A stretch of 64,000 bases of DNA from Marinobacter orientalis (GCF_004792665.1 NZ_SRZX01000001.1:558001-622000), one strand, 5' to 3'; shown: positions 1-11,320, counted from the first letter of the stretch. Made by a program: numbers and translations. Notes: generated from the letters alone by a model not told the origin.

Positions 1-2164
1 CTTCCTGTTCAACCAGTCGCTTCGCCGCTGTATCGGCACGCACATTAAAGCCGAAGATAACGGCATTGGTGGCCATCGCCAGGCTCACGTCCGTCTCGGC
101 AATACCGCCAACGCCGGCAGACACGATCTTCACCTGTACTTCCTCGTTGCCCAGATCCTTGAGCGACTTGATAATGGCTTCCAGAGAACCGCGGACGTCG
201 GTCTTGAGGACCACGTTGAGGGTTTTGACCTCGTCCTTGCCCATGTTCTCGAACAGGTTCTCCAGCTTGGCCGCCTGCTGCCTGTGCAAACGCTGCTCGC
301 GCTCACGGGTCTGGCGGAATTCGGCCAGTTCCTTGGCCTTCTTCTCGTCGGCCACGGCAAAGAACTCATCACCGGCATTGGGCGTACCGTTCAGGCCCAG
401 AATCTCCACCGGGATCGACGGCCCGGCTTCCCGGACCTGCTTACCGGCTTCATCGGTCATGGCGCGGACCTTGCCGAAGTAGCCACCGGCAACAACCATT
501 TCGCCCTGGCGCAGGGTGCCGTTCTGGACCAGCACTGTGGCCACTGAGCCACGGCCGCGCTCCAGACTGGACTCGACAACCACACCCTTGGCCGGCGCGT
601 CCGGAGACGCTTCCAGCTCAAGAATTTCGGCCTGCAGCAACAATGCTTCAAGCAGGTCGTCGATGCCCTCACCGGTGTGGGCGGATACCGGAATGAACTG
701 GACGTCACCGCCCCAGTCTTCCGGAATCACTTCCATACCGGCCAGTTCGGTCTTGATGCGGTCAGGATCCGCCTCTTCCTTGTCCATCTTGTTCATCGCA
801 ACCACGATGGGCACACCGGCAGAGCGGGCGTGCTGGACAGCTTCCTTGGTCTGGGGCATGACACCGTCATCGGCCGCAACCACCAGGACTACAATATCCG
901 TACACTGGGCACCACGAGCACGCATTGCCGTAAAGGCGGCGTGACCCGGAGTATCCAGGAAAGACACCATGCCGTGATCGGTCTCCACGTGGTAGGCACC
1001 GATGTGCTGGGTAATACCACCAGACTCACCGGAAGCGACCTTGGTACGACGGATGTAGTCCAACAGCGAAGTCTTGCCGTGGTCGACGTGACCCATCACG
1101 CTTACAACCGGGGCACGCTTGGTTCTGTCCTTACCCTCGAAGGCAAACCCGCTGAGCACCTCTTCCTCGAACGCGTCCTCGCTGACCGTGTTGGGCTTGT
1201 GGCCCAGCTCTTCGGTCACCAGCACCGCAGTTTCCTGATCGAGAGCCTGGTTGATCGTTGCCATTACCCCCATGCCCATCAGCTTCTTGATCACATCCGC
1301 TGACTTGACTGCCATCCGCTGGGCAAGTTCGCCCACGGTGATCGTTTCGGGAATATCGACTTCTCGTACCATTGGTTTGGTCGGCCTCTCGAAAGCATGA
1401 CGCTTTTCTTTCGGTTTCTTTTTCGCGCGAAGTGGCTTGCGCAGCGTGGTGTCTTCTTCCTCTTCACTGACAATCAGAGGTTCATCCACCGGACGGTTAC
1501 GAGGCCCGCGATGCCCGGCGGACTTCTTCTTGGGCTTGCCTTCGTCAGTCTCATCACCACGCTCACGGGCTTTTTCTTTCTTTTTCTTCGGCTTGCGATC
1601 CTTACCCTCGCCATCTTCAGGCGGCGGAATCGGCATGTCTTCCGGCGCGGGAACCGGCGACGGTTCCGGCTCGGCAGCCACTTCCGGCTTTTCTTTCTCT
1701 TCCGGCTTCTCTTCGGCAACCGGCGTTTCAGCCGGCGCCTCTGAGACCGGAGCTTCCGGCTTCGGCGCTTCTGCAGGTTGTGCCTGCTGAGCTGCTACCG
1801 CCGGCGTTTCCTCCGGCGCTGTGGTGGCCTGCTCTTCTGCAGCCTCTTCCGGCTTCGGCGCTTCCGGCTCCAGCTCAGCGCGCTTGATATAAGTACGGCG
1901 CTTGCGGACCTCAACATTAACCGTTTTTGCACGGCCTGCTTTCAGCGTGGTTGTTGTCTTGCGCTTGAGAGTAATCTTCTTTGGCTCGGACTCATCCTCA
2001 CCATGATTCTTTCTCAGATAGGTCAGCAACTGTTGCTTCTCGTCACTGGTAACTGAATCTTCTTCGGAGCGGGCTTTCAGGCCAGCCTCCACTATCTGTC
2101 GCAGCAAACGATCCACGGGAGCGCCTACATCTGCGGCCAGTTGTTTTACCGTTACATCAGCCAT
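1..2164 (-). CDS. infB: Translation initiation factor IF-2 (partial, C-terminus beyond window start)
   Basis: IF-2 is the GTPase that places initiator fMet-tRNA on the 30S subunit and promotes 70S joining. The protein starts [14 protein letters not shown], a typical IF2_N domain. A long Glu/Ala/Pro/Lys-rich linker follows, then a basic segment and the G domain, with the P-loop GHVDHGKT encoded near 1075-1100 and the NKMDKE guanine-specificity motif near 775-800. About 720 codons are visible, so roughly the last 120 residues (initiator-tRNA-binding C-terminal domain) lie outside. The ATG at 2162-2164 follows a strong GGGAGGAGG ribosome site placed just after the nusA stop, so it is the distal gene of rimP-nusA-infB. 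The identification is firm. Confidence 0.97.
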   Translation of the reverse strand, partial: MADVTVKQLAADVGAPVDRLLRQIVEAGLKARSEEDSVTSDEKQQLLTYLRKNHGEDESEPKKITLKRKTTTTLKAGRAKTVNVEVRKRRTYIKRAELEPEAPKPEEAAEEQATTAPEETPAVAAQQAQPAEAPKPEAPVSEAPAETPVAEEKPEEKEKPEVAAEPEPSPVPAPEDMPIPPPEDGEGKDRKPKKKKEKARERGDETDEGKPKKKSAGHRGPRNRPVDEPLIVSEEEEDTTLRKPLRAKKKPKEKRHAFERPTKPMVREVDIPETITVGELAQRMAVKSADVIKKLMGMGVMATINQALDQETAVLVTEELGHKPNTVSEDAFEEEVLSGFAFEGKDRTKRAPVVSVMGHVDHGKTSLLDYIRRTKVASGESGGITQHIGAYHVETDHGMVSFLDTPGHAAFTAMRARGAQCTDIVVLVVAADDGVMPQTKEAVQHARSAGVPIVVAMNKMDKEEADPDRIKTELAGMEVIPEDWGGDVQFIPVSAHTGEGIDDLLEALLLQAEILELEASPDAPAKGVVVESSLERGRGSVATVLVQNGTLRQGEMVVAGGYFGKVRAMTDEAGKQVREAGPSIPVEILGLNGTPNAGDEFFAVADEKKAKELAEFRQTREREQRLHRQQAAKLENLFENMGKDEVKTLNVVLKTDVRGSLEAIIKSLKDLGNEEVQVKIVSAGVGGIAETDVSLAMATNAVIFGFNVRADTAAKRLVEQE

Positions 2165-2181
2165 ACTGGTCCTCCTCCCGA

Positions 2182-3672
2182 TTAAGCCTGGTCTTCAAAC
2201 CAGGGGGCGCGTGCAGCCATAATCAACTGGCCAGCACGCTCTTCTTCCATTCCTTCAATGTCGATCAGGTCATCGACCGACTGCTCTGCAAGATCTTCCA
2301 TGGTGCGGATACCCATACCGGCCAGCTTGAATGCAAGCCCCCGGTCCATGCCGTCCATTGCCAGAAGATCTTCCGAAGGTTCCGCTCCCTCTAGTGCCTC
2401 TTCACTGGCCAGGGCCTGATTCAGCAGGGCATCTTTGGCACGACGACGCAATTCGGTGACGGTCTCTTCATCAAATCCTTCAATAGCGAGCATCTCCTCC
2501 ATGGGGATGTACGCTACTTCCTCAATGGAGGTAAAGCCTTCCTCGATGAGAACGCCGGCAAATTCCTCGTCCACATCCAGATTCGCTGTAAAGTGCTCCA
2601 GCAAGGTATTGTATTCCTGCTCCTGACGCTGGCCGGCCTCTTCCTCGGTCATCACGTTCAGTGTCCAGCCCGTCAGCTCTGTCGCCAGGCGTACGTTCTG
2701 CCCGTTACGGCCGATAGCCTGCGCCAGATTATCCTCGGCAACAGCCACTTCCATGGTGTGACGATCCTCGTCCATCACGATGGAAGCCACTTCCGCCGGC
2801 GCCATGGCGTTGATAACCAGCTGAGCCGGGTTGTCGTCCCAGAGCACGATATCAACACGCTCGCCACCGAGCTCATTGGAAACCGCCTGTACCCGCGAAC
2901 CACGCATGCCCACGCAGGCGCCCACCGGATCAATCCGGCGGTCATTGGTTTTCACCGCGATCTTGGCGCGGGAACCCGGATCCCGGGCCGCGCCGCGGAT
3001 TTCGATCAGCTCCTCCGCGATTTCCGGAACCTCGATGCGGAACAGTTCAATCAGCATCTGCGGATCGGTGCGACTGAGGATCAGTTGCGGGCCGCGGTGA
3101 TCGGTACGGATTTCCTGCAGCAGGGAGCGAACCCGGTCACCCATGCGGAATGTCTCCCGTGGAATCAGGTGTTCACGGGGCAGCAGGGCTTCTGCGTTGG
3201 CACCCAGATCCACGATGACGTTGTCCCGTGTCACTTTCTTTACGGTACCGGACACCAGTTCGCCCACGCGGTCACGATAGCTGTCGACAATCTTGGTACG
3301 CTCGGCTTCCCGTACTTTCTGGAAGATAATCTGCTTGGCCGCCTGGGCACCGATACGTCCGAAGGCAACAGATTCCACTTTCTCTTCGTAGATGTCGCCC
3401 GGCCTGAGATTCTCGTCAATTTGCTCGGCTTCCTGCATGGTCAGCTCGGTGCCAAGGGCAGGAACGGCATCATTATTAACCACCAGCCAGCGGCGGTAGG
3501 TCTCATATTCGCCGGTACGGCGATCGATGGAAACGCGGATATCGGCTTCCTCGTCGTAACGTTTTTTGGCAGCGGTAGCGAGTGCCAGCTCGATCGCTTC
3601 AAAGATCACATCCTTCTCGACACCTTTTTCATTCGAGACGGATTCAACCACCAGCAAGATCTCTTTACTCAT
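2182..3672 (-). CDS. nusA: Transcription termination/antitermination factor NusA
   Basis: NusA binds RNA polymerase and nascent RNA and modulates pausing, termination and antitermination. At 496 aa it is the full gammaproteobacterial length. Visible domains are the N-terminal RNAP-binding region ([18 protein letters not shown]), an S1 domain around residues 135-200 ([21 protein letters not shown]), two KH domains (about 230-370, including [14 protein letters not shown] and [13 protein letters not shown]), and two acidic helix-hairpin repeats at the C-terminus. It lies between rimP and infB on the minus strand, 41 nt after rimP and 17 nt before infB, which is the conserved operon order. Confidence 0.98.
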   Translation of the reverse strand: MSKEILLVVESVSNEKGVEKDVIFEAIELALATAAKKRYDEEADIRVSIDRRTGEYETYRRWLVVNNDAVPALGTELTMQEAEQIDENLRPGDIYEEKVESVAFGRIGAQAAKQIIFQKVREAERTKIVDSYRDRVGELVSGTVKKVTRDNVIVDLGANAEALLPREHLIPRETFRMGDRVRSLLQEIRTDHRGPQLILSRTDPQMLIELFRIEVPEIAEELIEIRGAARDPGSRAKIAVKTNDRRIDPVGACVGMRGSRVQAVSNELGGERVDIVLWDDNPAQLVINAMAPAEVASIVMDEDRHTMEVAVAEDNLAQAIGRNGQNVRLATELTGWTLNVMTEEEAGQRQEQEYNTLLEHFTANLDVDEEFAGVLIEEGFTSIEEVAYIPMEEMLAIEGFDEETVTELRRRAKDALLNQALASEEALEGAEPSEDLLAMDGMDRGLAFKLAGMGIRTMEDLAEQSVDDLIDIEGMEEERAGQLIMAARAPWFEDQA

Positions 3673-3713
3673 TTAATTGCCCTGCCCTTAAAATAAACTT
3701 TGCGTCCACTGAC

Positions 3714-4175
3714 TTATTCAAAAACCGGAACGATGTTGGCTTTCTCGATGCTATCGAACGGCAGCAGGTACTCGTGATCATCAACAACCACGACAACGTC
3801 CTCGCCCTCAACGCCTTTAATCAGACCCTGAAACTTGCGACGCCCCTCAAATGCCATCCGTAATTTGATCTGGACCTGATGGCCGGCGAATGCCTCATAC
3901 TGCTCCAGTCGGAACAACGGCCGGTCCATGCCCGGAGACGAGACCTCCAGGGTGTATTCTGTCTGAATGGGGTCTTCCACATCCATCACGCCGCTTGCCT
4001 GACGGCTGACTTTTTCACAGTCTTCGATGCCGATACCGTTTTCGGCATCGTCAATAAAAATCCTTAACAGGGAATGGTGTCCCTGGGCGCGAAATTCAAT
4101 GCCCCAATACTCGTAACCCAGGCCTTCGACAATCGGTCTGAGTATTTCTTCCAGCTGCTTCAACTTGGCTGACAA
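3714..4175 (-). CDS. rimP: Ribosome maturation factor RimP
   Basis: RimP assists assembly of the 30S subunit. The 153-aa protein begins [27 protein letters not shown] and carries the conserved LRIFID segment, the ISEDCE-like stretch [11 protein letters not shown] and the [14 protein letters not shown] motif, followed by a C-terminal SH3-like domain. The start codon is TTG at 4173-4175; no in-frame ATG lies close upstream, and a GGAG sits about 11 nt before it. It is the first gene of rimP-nusA-infB and follows a series of terminators after the tRNA gene, so the operon likely has its own promoter in 4176-4215, although I see no clear -35/-10. Confidence 0.95.
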   Translation of the reverse strand: MSAKLKQLEEILRPIVEGLGYEYWGIEFRAQGHHSLLRIFIDDAENGIGIEDCEKVSRQASGVMDVEDPIQTEYTLEVSSPGMDRPLFRLEQYEAFAGHQVQIKLRMAFEGRRKFQGLIKGVEGEDVVVVVDDHEYLLPFDSIEKANIVPVFE

Positions 4176-4219
4176 GGCTATTCGGTCTCCATTACTGGTT
4201 TTTTCGACCCCCTAAAAAC

Positions 4220-4247
4220 AAAAAAAGGGCTGTTGATCAGCCCTTTT
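4220..4247 (-). terminator. Rho-independent terminator upstream of rimP
   Basis: Read on the minus strand, the stem GGGCTG/CAGCCC is followed by seven T. It is the last of three terminator-like hairpins between tRNA-Leu and rimP. A-runs on the other side mean it could also work for plus-strand transcripts, though no plus-strand gene ends here. Confidence 0.7.
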
Positions 4248-4283
4248 AATGCACCAGGGCCTGATGCGCCAGGCCCCTTAATC

Positions 4284-4312
4284 AAAAAGCCCCGAAAAAA
4301 TTGGGGCTCTTT
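4284..4312 (-). terminator. Rho-independent terminator between tRNA-Leu and rimP
   Basis: On the minus strand GAGCCCC pairs with GGGGCTT around an AT-rich loop and is followed by TTTTTG. It is the middle hairpin in the 341-bp gene-free stretch 4176-4516, which otherwise contains only terminators and an unresolved GGGCCTG/CAGGCCC hairpin at about 4255-4277. Confidence 0.7.
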
Positions 4313-4474
4313 GTTGCAAGAACTCACAGAGGAAAAACCACATACCGACAAGACCCCCTGCTGACAGACACCTGGCCTGTCAGGAACCGGCCGGACAAAT
4401 AACTAAACGCCCGAAGCCTGCTCCAATATTCGCCGGAGTATAGAGATGCCGGCCTTACTGGTCAAGGACTGACC

Positions 4475-4508
4475 AAAAAAAACGGCCTGGTAATTCCAAG
4501 CCGTTTTT
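4475..4508 (-). terminator. Terminator of the secG-tRNA-Leu transcript
   Basis: Directly after the tRNA on the minus strand, an AACGGC-TTGG...CC-GCCGTT-type stem is followed by eight T. Its position 9 nt past the CCA end makes it the natural tRNA-Leu terminator. Confidence 0.8.
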
Positions 4509-4516
4509 CTTCTATA

Positions 4517-4601
4517 TGGTGCCCAGGGCCGGACTCGAACCGGCACGGCTTTCGCCACTACCCCCTCAAGATAGCGTGTCTACCAGTTCCACCACCTGGG
4601 C
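4517..4601 (-). tRNA. tRNA-Leu (anticodon GAG)
   Basis: On the minus strand the 85-nt sequence starts GCCCAGGTGGTGGAA and ends with the acceptor complement CCTGGGC followed by ACCA, so the CCA is encoded. The anticodon stem CTATC/GGTAG encloses TTGAGGG, giving anticodon GAG. A class II variable arm follows, as expected for leucine. The T-arm reads GGTTCGAGTCC. It sits 7 nt after the secG stop, a linkage also known in Pseudomonas, so it is probably co-transcribed with secG. Confidence 0.96.
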
Positions 4602-4608
4602 AACACCT

Positions 4609-4983
4609 TTACTCGAGCTCGGGGAGTTCATTTTCATCCCCGCGCCCGGCTTCGCCTTCATCTGCCGACTCACTTCCAGCCTGCCCGGCAGCGGAACGGG
4701 ATTCCTCAACTACAGGAATACCTGCTTCCCCTGCCACTTCAGCACGCTGCTTGGCGAATACAGCCAGCGAAAAACTTGTTACAAAAAACACAATGGCCAG
4801 TAAAGTCGTTGCACGTACCAGAAAACTGCTACTGCCCTCACTGCCGAATACTGTCTGGGAGGCACCGCCGCCAAAAGCAGCGCCAGCATTGGCACCTTTA
4901 CCATGCTGGATCAGCACCAGACCCACCAGTGCCACCGCGATGACCACGTGGAGAACGACAACCAGTGTTTCGACCCAATCCAT
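4609..4983 (-). CDS. secG: Preprotein translocase subunit SecG
   Basis: SecG is the small inner-membrane subunit of the SecYEG translocon. At 124 aa it has a first membrane helix at residues 5-25 (VVLHVVIAVALVGLVLIQHGKGA), the conserved GAAFGGGASQTVFGS loop, a second helix at about 55-75, and a long acidic C-terminal tail that is variable in the family. It lies between tpiA and tRNA-Leu, the usual order in related gammaproteobacteria. Confidence 0.97.
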   Translation of the reverse strand: MDWVETLVVVLHVVIAVALVGLVLIQHGKGANAGAAFGGGASQTVFGSEGSSSFLVRATTLLAIVFFVTSFSLAVFAKQRAEVAGEAGIPVVEESRSAAGQAGSESADEGEAGRGDENELPELE

Positions 4984-5032
4984 AATGTCTCTCTAATGAC
5001 TCGTGTTAATGGCTTTCGCGAACCTTTAACGT

Positions 5033-5791
5033 TCAGGACTTGCCCGGCATTGCCCGGCAAATACTCATAAAATCTTCCGCACTTAGCGATGCGCCACCAA
5101 TCAGGCCGCCATCAATATCCGGTTGGGCAAAAAGCGCGACCGCATTATCCGGCTTTACGCTACCGCCGTAAAGCAGGGATATTTCTTCTGCCGGCGCCCC
5201 CAGGGACTTCAACACGCCCCGGATTGTCCCATGCATGGCCTGTGCATCTTCAGCGGTGGCCGTTTTCCCGGTCCCTATGGCCCAAACTGGCTCATAGGCA
5301 ACCACAACCTGCTGCCACTGCCCGCCACCGACATCGGCAACAGCTTTCCGGACCTGGGCCGAAACAACATCTTCGGCCTTCCCTGCTTCCCGCTGGTCTA
5401 GGGTCTCACCGACGCAGATTATCGCGTCCAAACCTGACGCCAGCGCCTTTACAACCTTGACCGTCACTTCGTCATCAGTTTCGCCGAACAGCTGCCGGCG
5501 CTCTGAATGCCCCACCAGGGAGTAATCACACCCGGAGTCTTTGGCCATTCCCGCGGATATCTCCCCGGTGTAGGCACCCGAGTCCCAACAGGCAATATTC
5601 TGTACGCCAACGGCAATCTGATCACCTGCCTGCCTGACAACATCGCCAACAAACAGGGCGGGAGGAATAATGACAGCCTCCACACCGTTATCAAGCGATG
5701 CCAACCCCGACCGGACCTGCCCGACCAGACTGTTTACCAGGTCTTTCGACCCGTTCATTTTCCAGTTTCCGGCAACGATCTTACGGCGCAT
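5033..5791 (-). CDS. tpiA: Triosephosphate isomerase
   Basis: It interconverts dihydroxyacetone phosphate and glyceraldehyde 3-phosphate. The start MRRKIVAGNWKMNGS is chosen because AAGGGG lies just upstream and the family begins here; a reading from 5848 would add 19 non-conserved residues. The catalytic Lys is in NWKMN, the His in GHSERR, and the Glu in AYEPVWAIGTGK; the phosphate loop is LYGGSVKPDN. The length of 252 aa is standard. It lies between glmM and secG on the same strand. Confidence 0.97.
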   Translation of the reverse strand: MRRKIVAGNWKMNGSKDLVNSLVGQVRSGLASLDNGVEAVIIPPALFVGDVVRQAGDQIAVGVQNIACWDSGAYTGEISAGMAKDSGCDYSLVGHSERRQLFGETDDEVTVKVVKALASGLDAIICVGETLDQREAGKAEDVVSAQVRKAVADVGGGQWQQVVVAYEPVWAIGTGKTATAEDAQAMHGTIRGVLKSLGAPAEEISLLYGGSVKPDNAVALFAQPDIDGGLIGGASLSAEDFMSICRAMPGKS

Positions 5792-5866
5792 ACGTAACCC
5801 CTTATTCGAGGGAGGGCAAACTATACAGCAGTCTTTTGCAGCAGACAACTGTACCTGGACACAAAA

Positions 5867-7210
5867 TCAGGCCCGGGAATGCTCCACAACAACAGCAAGT
5901 TCCTCGGCAATCTTTACAATTTCCGACTCATCCTGCCCTTCCGTCATTACCCGGATCAGCGGTTCAGTGCCGGAGGCCCGCAACAATACACGGCCACTGC
6001 CGCCAAGCCTGGCTTCCGCTGACGCCACAGCCCTGACAATATCATCACGCCCAAGGGGATCAAACCGCTTTTCCACACGTACGTTGATCATTTTCTGGGG
6101 CAACTTGCTCATACCCTGGCGAAGATCCGCCAGCGAACTGCCAGCGCGGCTGACAGCCAGCAAGACCTGAAGCGCTGAAACAATGCCATCACCAGTGCTG
6201 GTGCAGTCACGGATGACCATGTGACCGGAACCTTCGCCACCCAGCAGCCAGCCCTTGCTGATCAATCTTTCCATAACGTAGCGATCGCCCACCTTAGCGC
6301 GCTCGAAATCGATACCCCGCTCCCTCAGTGCCAGCTCAACCCCCAGGTTGGTCATCAATGTACCGACGACACCGCCCTTGAGGGTGCCCGCAGCGTGACG
6401 CTGGGCTGCGATCACGTAAAGCAACTCGTCGCCATCCACTTCCGAACCGTCATGATCCACCATCAGCACGCGGTCACCGTCACCATCAAAAGCAATGCCA
6501 AGGTCTGCCTGTTTCTCTACGACCGCTCTGCTGAGAGTATCCAGATGGGTGGAGCCGACGTTAAGATTGATGTTCAGGCCATTGGGGTCACCGCCGACGA
6601 CCGAAATTTCTGCGCCCAACTCCCGGAAAACCTTGGGGGCGACGTGGTAAGTCGCCCCATGGGCGCAGTCCAGCACAATATGCAGACCTTCCAGGGAAAA
6701 CTCGTTGGGCACCGTGCTCTTGCAGAACTCGACATAACGGCCCGGTGCATCATCCACCCGAAACGCCTTGCCAAGCTCCATGGCGTCGCAAACTTCAATG
6801 GGCCTGTCCAGCCAGCGCTCGATTTCGGTCTCAAGGCCGTCGTCCAGCTTGGTGCCGTCGGGGGAGAAAAACTTGATGCCGTTATCCTGGTGCGGGTTGT
6901 GGGAAGCGCTGATCACAATACCCGCAGAGGCCCGGAAGGTGCGGGTCAGGTAGGCTATAGCCGGCGTAGGCATGGGGCCAAGCAGCTTCACGTCCACTCC
7001 GGCCGCTGACAGACCTGACTCCAGAGCGGACTCGAACATGTAACCCGACAGGCGCGTATCTTTGCCGATCAGTACGCTGTTGCGCTGGCCATCGCGCTTG
7101 AAAGCCTGTCCGGCGGCCCAGCCCAGATGCAGCATAAAGTCCGGCGTGATCGGATATTCACCTACCCGGCCCCGGATACCATCCGTGCCGAAGTATTTTC
7201 TGTCACTCAT
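5867..7210 (-). CDS. glmM: Phosphoglucosamine mutase
   Basis: GlmM converts glucosamine 6-phosphate to glucosamine 1-phosphate on the way to UDP-GlcNAc for peptidoglycan and LPS. The 447-aa protein has the N-terminal FGTDGIRG motif, the phosphoserine site SASHNP (active Ser103), the metal loop DGDGDR near residue 243, the sugar loop GGEGSGH and the phosphate loop [12 protein letters not shown]. The start overlaps the folP stop by 4 nt (ATGA), so the two are translationally coupled, as in Escherichia coli and Pseudomonas. Confidence 0.98.
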   Translation of the reverse strand: MSDRKYFGTDGIRGRVGEYPITPDFMLHLGWAAGQAFKRDGQRNSVLIGKDTRLSGYMFESALESGLSAAGVDVKLLGPMPTPAIAYLTRTFRASAGIVISASHNPHQDNGIKFFSPDGTKLDDGLETEIERWLDRPIEVCDAMELGKAFRVDDAPGRYVEFCKSTVPNEFSLEGLHIVLDCAHGATYHVAPKVFRELGAEISVVGGDPNGLNINLNVGSTHLDTLSRAVVEKQADLGIAFDGDGDRVLMVDHDGSEVDGDELLYVIAAQRHAAGTLKGGVVGTLMTNLGVELALRERGIDFERAKVGDRYVMERLISKGWLLGGEGSGHMVIRDCTSTGDGIVSALQVLLAVSRAGSSLADLRQGMSKLPQKMINVRVEKRFDPLGRDDIVRAVASAEARLGGSGRVLLRASGTEPLIRVMTEGQDESEIVKIAEELAVVVEHSRA

Positions 7211-8040
7211 TGCCCAGCTTCCTCCATTGCCGCTACCACTTTAACGGCATCAACTGTTTCCCTGACATCATGAACGCGAATAATGGATGCGCCCTTGATG
7301 GCGGATATTGTCGCGGCAGCAAGGCTTGCAGGCAAGCGCTCACTGATATCCCGGCCGGTAATATGGCCTAGCATGCTCTTGCGGGATATCCCCACCAGTA
7401 CCGGATGGCCCAGCAACTGGAGCTGTTCCAGTGAAGCCAGCAGCTGCAGATTATGCCGGAGGGACTTGCCAAAACCAAAGCCGGGATCAAGGATGATGTT
7501 CTCGGACCTGACCCCGGCCTTTTCGATAATTCGCATTCTTTCGGTAAGGAATGAACTGACTTCCCTGCGCACATTACGATAGCGCGGATCGTCCTGCATG
7601 GTATCCGGTTCGCCCTGACTGTGCATCACACATACCGGAATGCCCGCCGCGGCAGCCATCTCCGGCGCGCCGTCCCTCTGCAGCGCCCGGACATCATTGA
7701 TCATGCCGGCGCCCAGCTTTGCCGCTTCAGCCATAACCCGGGGTGAGCTGGTATCGACTGACACCACAACATCAAGCTCGCGGACAATAGCCTCCACCAC
7801 CGGACAAACCCGCCCAAGCTCCTCTTCCACGGGCACCGGGGTTGCTCCGGGGCGGGTGGACTCGCCGCCGACATCAATGAAGAGTGCACCATCCGCCACC
7901 ATTTCACGGGCCCGCGCCAGGGCGGCGTCCACCTGGTTAAAGCGACCACCGTCCGAAAAGGAATCAGGCGTTACATTGAGTATTCCCATGACATGACAGC
8001 CGGACATATCGAGCTTTCGGCCCGCGAAGTTGATTTGCAT
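7207..8040 (-). CDS. folP: Dihydropteroate synthase
   Basis: It condenses 6-hydroxymethyl-dihydropterin diphosphate with p-aminobenzoate in folate synthesis and is the sulfonamide target. The 277-aa protein shows the signature [14 protein letters not shown] at about residues 20-33, the second signature [20 protein letters not shown] ([15 protein letters not shown]), [21 protein letters not shown] and the terminal RVHDV. It sits downstream of ftsH but behind a terminator, and overlaps glmM. Confidence 0.97.
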   Translation of the reverse strand: MQINFAGRKLDMSGCHVMGILNVTPDSFSDGGRFNQVDAALARAREMVADGALFIDVGGESTRPGATPVPVEEELGRVCPVVEAIVRELDVVVSVDTSSPRVMAEAAKLGAGMINDVRALQRDGAPEMAAAAGIPVCVMHSQGEPDTMQDDPRYRNVRREVSSFLTERMRIIEKAGVRSENIILDPGFGFGKSLRHNLQLLASLEQLQLLGHPVLVGISRKSMLGHITGRDISERLPASLAAATISAIKGASIIRVHDVRETVDAVKVVAAMEEAGQ

Positions 8041-8063
8041 AAGCGACCTTTAGTGCAACCTGC

Positions 8064-8094
8064 AAAAACAAACGCCGCCCCGGACGGGGCGGCG
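8064..8094 (-). terminator. Terminator after ftsH
   Basis: On the minus strand a perfect CGCCGCCCCG/CGGGGCGGCG hairpin is followed by TTTGTTTTTG. It lies between the ftsH stop and the folP start, so folP-glmM may be partly uncoupled from ftsH. Confidence 0.85.
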
Positions 8095-8133
8095 TATCCT
8101 GGTTGATGATCTCTGGCGCGGCATTAAGCCGGG

Positions 8134-10068
8134 TCAGTGCTCACCGGCCGGGCGGCCAACACCGGGCTGGCGCCCGTCGTCAGAACCTTTGGGAGCAGGG
8201 GCCTGCTCTGGCTCGTCAGCCGCTACGCCACCGGAGGGGCCGTTATCACCCCACCCTTTTGGCGGCCGAGGCTCGCGCCCTTCCATGATGTCATCGATCT
8301 GGAAACGATCAATGGTTTCATACTTCATCAGGGCCTCGGCCATCAGGTCGAGCTTCTCGCGATTATCAATCAGCAGCTGACGGGCCTTTTCATAGCAACT
8401 GTCAATAATGTTGCGAACTTCCTCGTCAATCCGTTGCGCTGTCTCCGGAGAATACACCGTCTGCGACTGACCGGCAGAGCGACCCAGGAAAGGCTCTTCA
8501 CTGTCAGTGTCATACTGCAGCGGGCCGAGCTTCTCAGACAGGCCCCAGCGGGTGACCATGTTACGGGCGAGGGTGGTTGCCCGCTCGATATCGTTGGAAG
8601 CACCGGTGGTGACGCCATCGAAACCAAGGGTCAGCTCTTCGGCGATACGGCCACCGAACAGACTGCAGATGGAACTGATCAGGAAGCGCTTACTGTGGCT
8701 GTACTTGTCTTCCTCAGGGAGGAACATGGTGACACCCAATGCCCGACCACGGGGAATGATACTGACCTTGTAAACCGGATCATGCTCGGGCACCAGACGA
8801 CCTACGATCGCGTGACCGGACTCATGATAGGCCGTATTGCGCTTCTCTTTCTCACTCATGACCATGGACTTGCGCTCGGCGCCCATCATGATCTTGTCTT
8901 TGGCGAGCTCGAACTCTTCCATGGAAACCAGGCGCTGGTTGCGACGGGCAGCGAACAGTGCTGCCTCATTCACCAGGTTGGCCAGGTCGGCACCCGAGAA
9001 TCCGGGCGTGCCACGGGCAATCAGCTGCGGTTCGACACCATCAGACAGAGGGACTTTTTTCATGTGGACTTTGAGGATCTGTTCACGACCGATGATGTCG
9101 GGGAGACCAACAACCACCTGGCGGTCGAAACGACCGGGGCGCAACAACGCAGGGTCAAGCACATCCGGACGGTTGGTGGCAGCGATAACAATTACGCCTT
9201 CATTGCCCTCGAAGCCGTCCATCTCGACCAGCAACGCATTCAGGGTCTGCTCACGCTCGTCGTGACCACCACCCATGCCGGCACCACGGTGGCGACCGAC
9301 CGCATCGATCTCATCGATGAAGATAATACAGGGGCTCTGCTTCTTGGCCTGCTCGAACATGTCACGGACACGGGACGCCCCCACACCCACGAACATCTCC
9401 ACAAAGTCCGAACCGGAAATCGAGAAGAACGGCACCTTGGCTTCGCCGGCGATCGCCTTGGCGAGCAGGGTCTTACCGGTACCCGGCTGGCCCACCATCA
9501 GGACGCCCTTGGGAATGCTGCCGCCAAGCCGCTGGAATTTGCTGGGGTCCCGCAGGAAATCCACCAGTTCCTTGACGTCTTCCTTGGCCTCATCCACACC
9601 GGCGACGTCGCCAAAGGTGGTCTTGATCTGATCCTCACTCATCAGCTTGGCTTTGCTCTTGCCAAAGGACATGGGTCCTTTGCCGCCGCCACCGCCCTGC
9701 ATCTGCCGCATGAAGAACACAAACAGCGCAATAATGATGAGAATCGGGAACGCAGCCACCAGTAGCTGGGTCCAGAGACTTTGACGCTCCGGCTCCTTGC
9801 CAATGACTTCCACGTTGTTGGCCAGCAGGTCGTCCATCAGTTTCTGATCAGCCAGCTGAGGCCTGATGGTCTGGAACTGGGAGCCGTCGCCACGGACGCC
9901 CTGAACCTCGAGCCCGTCAATGGTTACCTGACGGACCCGGCCGTCCTGCACCATTTCCACGAACTGCGAATAATTGACCTGTTGACCGCTGGTGGTGGGA
10001 GTGAAATTCTGAAACACCATCAGCAGTACCGCGGCTATAATTAGCCAGAGAACCAGATTTTTAGCCAT
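8134..10068 (-). CDS. ftsH: ATP-dependent zinc metalloprotease FtsH
   Basis: FtsH is the inner-membrane AAA+ protease that degrades unassembled membrane proteins, sigma-32 and LpxC. From [16 protein letters not shown] it has two membrane helices (about 5-22 and 100-120), Walker A GQPGTGKT, Walker [10 protein letters not shown], the SRH region [19 protein letters not shown], and the zinc site HESGH, in which Ser replaces the more common Ala. The C-terminal tail is Pro/Gly-rich. A TTG at 10077 preceded by GGTGG is an alternative start; the ATG at 10068 matches family N-termini. Confidence 0.97.
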   Translation of the reverse strand: MAKNLVLWLIIAAVLLMVFQNFTPTTSGQQVNYSQFVEMVQDGRVRQVTIDGLEVQGVRGDGSQFQTIRPQLADQKLMDDLLANNVEVIGKEPERQSLWTQLLVAAFPILIIIALFVFFMRQMQGGGGGKGPMSFGKSKAKLMSEDQIKTTFGDVAGVDEAKEDVKELVDFLRDPSKFQRLGGSIPKGVLMVGQPGTGKTLLAKAIAGEAKVPFFSISGSDFVEMFVGVGASRVRDMFEQAKKQSPCIIFIDEIDAVGRHRGAGMGGGHDEREQTLNALLVEMDGFEGNEGVIVIAATNRPDVLDPALLRPGRFDRQVVVGLPDIIGREQILKVHMKKVPLSDGVEPQLIARGTPGFSGADLANLVNEAALFAARRNQRLVSMEEFELAKDKIMMGAERKSMVMSEKEKRNTAYHESGHAIVGRLVPEHDPVYKVSIIPRGRALGVTMFLPEEDKYSHSKRFLISSICSLFGGRIAEELTLGFDGVTTGASNDIERATTLARNMVTRWGLSEKLGPLQYDTDSEEPFLGRSAGQSQTVYSPETAQRIDEEVRNIIDSCYEKARQLLIDNREKLDLMAEALMKYETIDRFQIDDIMEGREPRPPKGWGDNGPSGGVAADEPEQAPAPKGSDDGRQPGVGRPAGEH

Positions 10069-10232
10069 ATCGTTCAAGGATCACCACCTGTGAATTGAAG
10101 GATCGCCCCGTCAGGAGAAAGCCTTTTCTGACACCTTACACCAATTGTACGCCCGCTCACCAGAATCGGCCCATCCATGTCGGCCACTGCAGGGGTGTCA
10201 ATTCCCATGGCCGCTTCCGATATCCGGGCGGG

Positions 10233-10853
10233 TCAGCCCTTAAATCCCTTGCACACCTGATAGATCTCCCTCGATCGTGAGCGGGAGGAGTCAGGCTTCC
10301 TGCTGACAACGGTGCCGAAACTTTTACGCATTTCGGCCAGCAGGGTATCAAATCCCTCGCCCTGAAAAACCTTGGCAACAAACACACCGCCCGGCTTCAG
10401 TACCTGCCTCGCCATATCCAGTGCCAGTTCCACCAGGCCCATGGCATTGGGAATATCCACCGCAGCCATACCACTCATATTGGGTGCCATATCTGAAATT
10501 ACAACATCAGCCCGACGGTCACCCATTAATTCCAGCAATTCATCCAGCACTGGTTGCTCGGTAAAATCGCCCTGGACAAACTCCACGCCCGCAAGCGGGC
10601 TCATTTCGAGAATGTCGCTGGCTATGACCACGCCGCTGTCGCCAACCCGCTCCACAGCCACCTGGGACCATCCGCCGGGAGCCGCGCCCAGGTCCACAAC
10701 AATCTGCCCGGGCCTGAACAGGCGGTCTTTATCATCAAGCGCAATCAGCTTGTAGCTGGCGCGGGAGCGATAGCCGTCTTCCCTGGATTTTTTGACCCAG
10801 ACATCATCGAAATGTTCCTTCAGCCAGCGATCACTGGTTTTTGAACGGGCCAA
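10233..10853 (-). CDS. rlmE: 23S rRNA 2'-O-methyltransferase RlmE (RrmJ/FtsJ)
   Basis: It methylates the 2'-OH of U2552 in 23S rRNA in the 50S A-site. The 206-aa protein starts [17 protein letters not shown], has the SAM-binding motif [14 protein letters not shown], the acidic [11 protein letters not shown] motif and the catalytic Lys in VAKVFQGEG, and ends with [12 protein letters not shown]. It is the first gene of rlmE-ftsH and diverges from yhbY, the arrangement of Escherichia coli and Pseudomonas. Confidence 0.97.
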   Translation of the reverse strand: MARSKTSDRWLKEHFDDVWVKKSREDGYRSRASYKLIALDDKDRLFRPGQIVVDLGAAPGGWSQVAVERVGDSGVVIASDILEMSPLAGVEFVQGDFTEQPVLDELLELMGDRRADVVISDMAPNMSGMAAVDIPNAMGLVELALDMARQVLKPGGVFVAKVFQGEGFDTLLAEMRKSFGTVVSRKPDSSRSRSREIYQVCKGFKG

Positions 10854-11008
10854 AACCTACCTCCAAAAAACATACTGCCCGGAACCTGGATACGTGGTAA
10901 CTGCGATTTCACCGGCCGGGCGATCTGTTACAATCCTGACATTATACGGAATCGTCCGCTGTTTAGCCGCTGACGTTTTGTTAATTGCATCCATAAAGAG
11001 AATACATA

Positions 11009-11320
11009 ATGAGTCTTTCGCCAGAACAGCGCCGGGAATACCGGGGCATCGCCCATGACCTGAAGCCAGTCATCATTGTTGGCGACAAGGGCCTGACTGA
11101 AGGGCTTCAGGAAGAGCTGGAGCGCGCCCTGAATGATCATGAGCTGATCAAGATCAAGGTGGCCAGCCAGGATCGCGAAGCTCGCCAGGAGGCTGTAGCC
11201 GCCCTTTGTGAAGCTTCAGGTGCGGAACTGGTGCAGACCATCGGCAAGATTGCCGTGATCATGCGCCGGGCGAAGAAACCCAATCCGAAGCTATCCAATC
11301 TGCTGCGCCAAAAGCACTGA
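11009..11320 (+). CDS. yhbY: YhbY-family RNA-binding protein (CRM domain)
   Basis: YhbY is a small CRM-domain protein associated with pre-50S particles. The 103-aa sequence begins MSLSPEQRREYRGIAHDLKPVIIVGDKGLTEG and contains the CRM signature, with the GxxG-type loop (VGDKG) and helix HELIKIKV. The neighbours support the call: divergent to rlmE-ftsH and convergent with greA. The 155-bp gap 10854-11008 must hold both promoters. Confidence 0.95.
   Translation: MSLSPEQRREYRGIAHDLKPVIIVGDKGLTEGLQEELERALNDHELIKIKVASQDREARQEAVAALCEASGAELVQTIGKIAVIMRRAKKPNPKLSNLLRQKH

Noticed and set aside
2593..3696. 367-codon plus-strand open frame
   Set aside because: Antisense shadow of nusA.
4516..4803. Plus-strand frame starting MVPRAGLEPAR
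   Set aside because: This peptide is the classic false translation of the antisense of a tRNA; it covers tRNA-Leu.
8137..9765. 542-codon plus-strand open frame
   Set aside because: Antisense shadow of ftsH.
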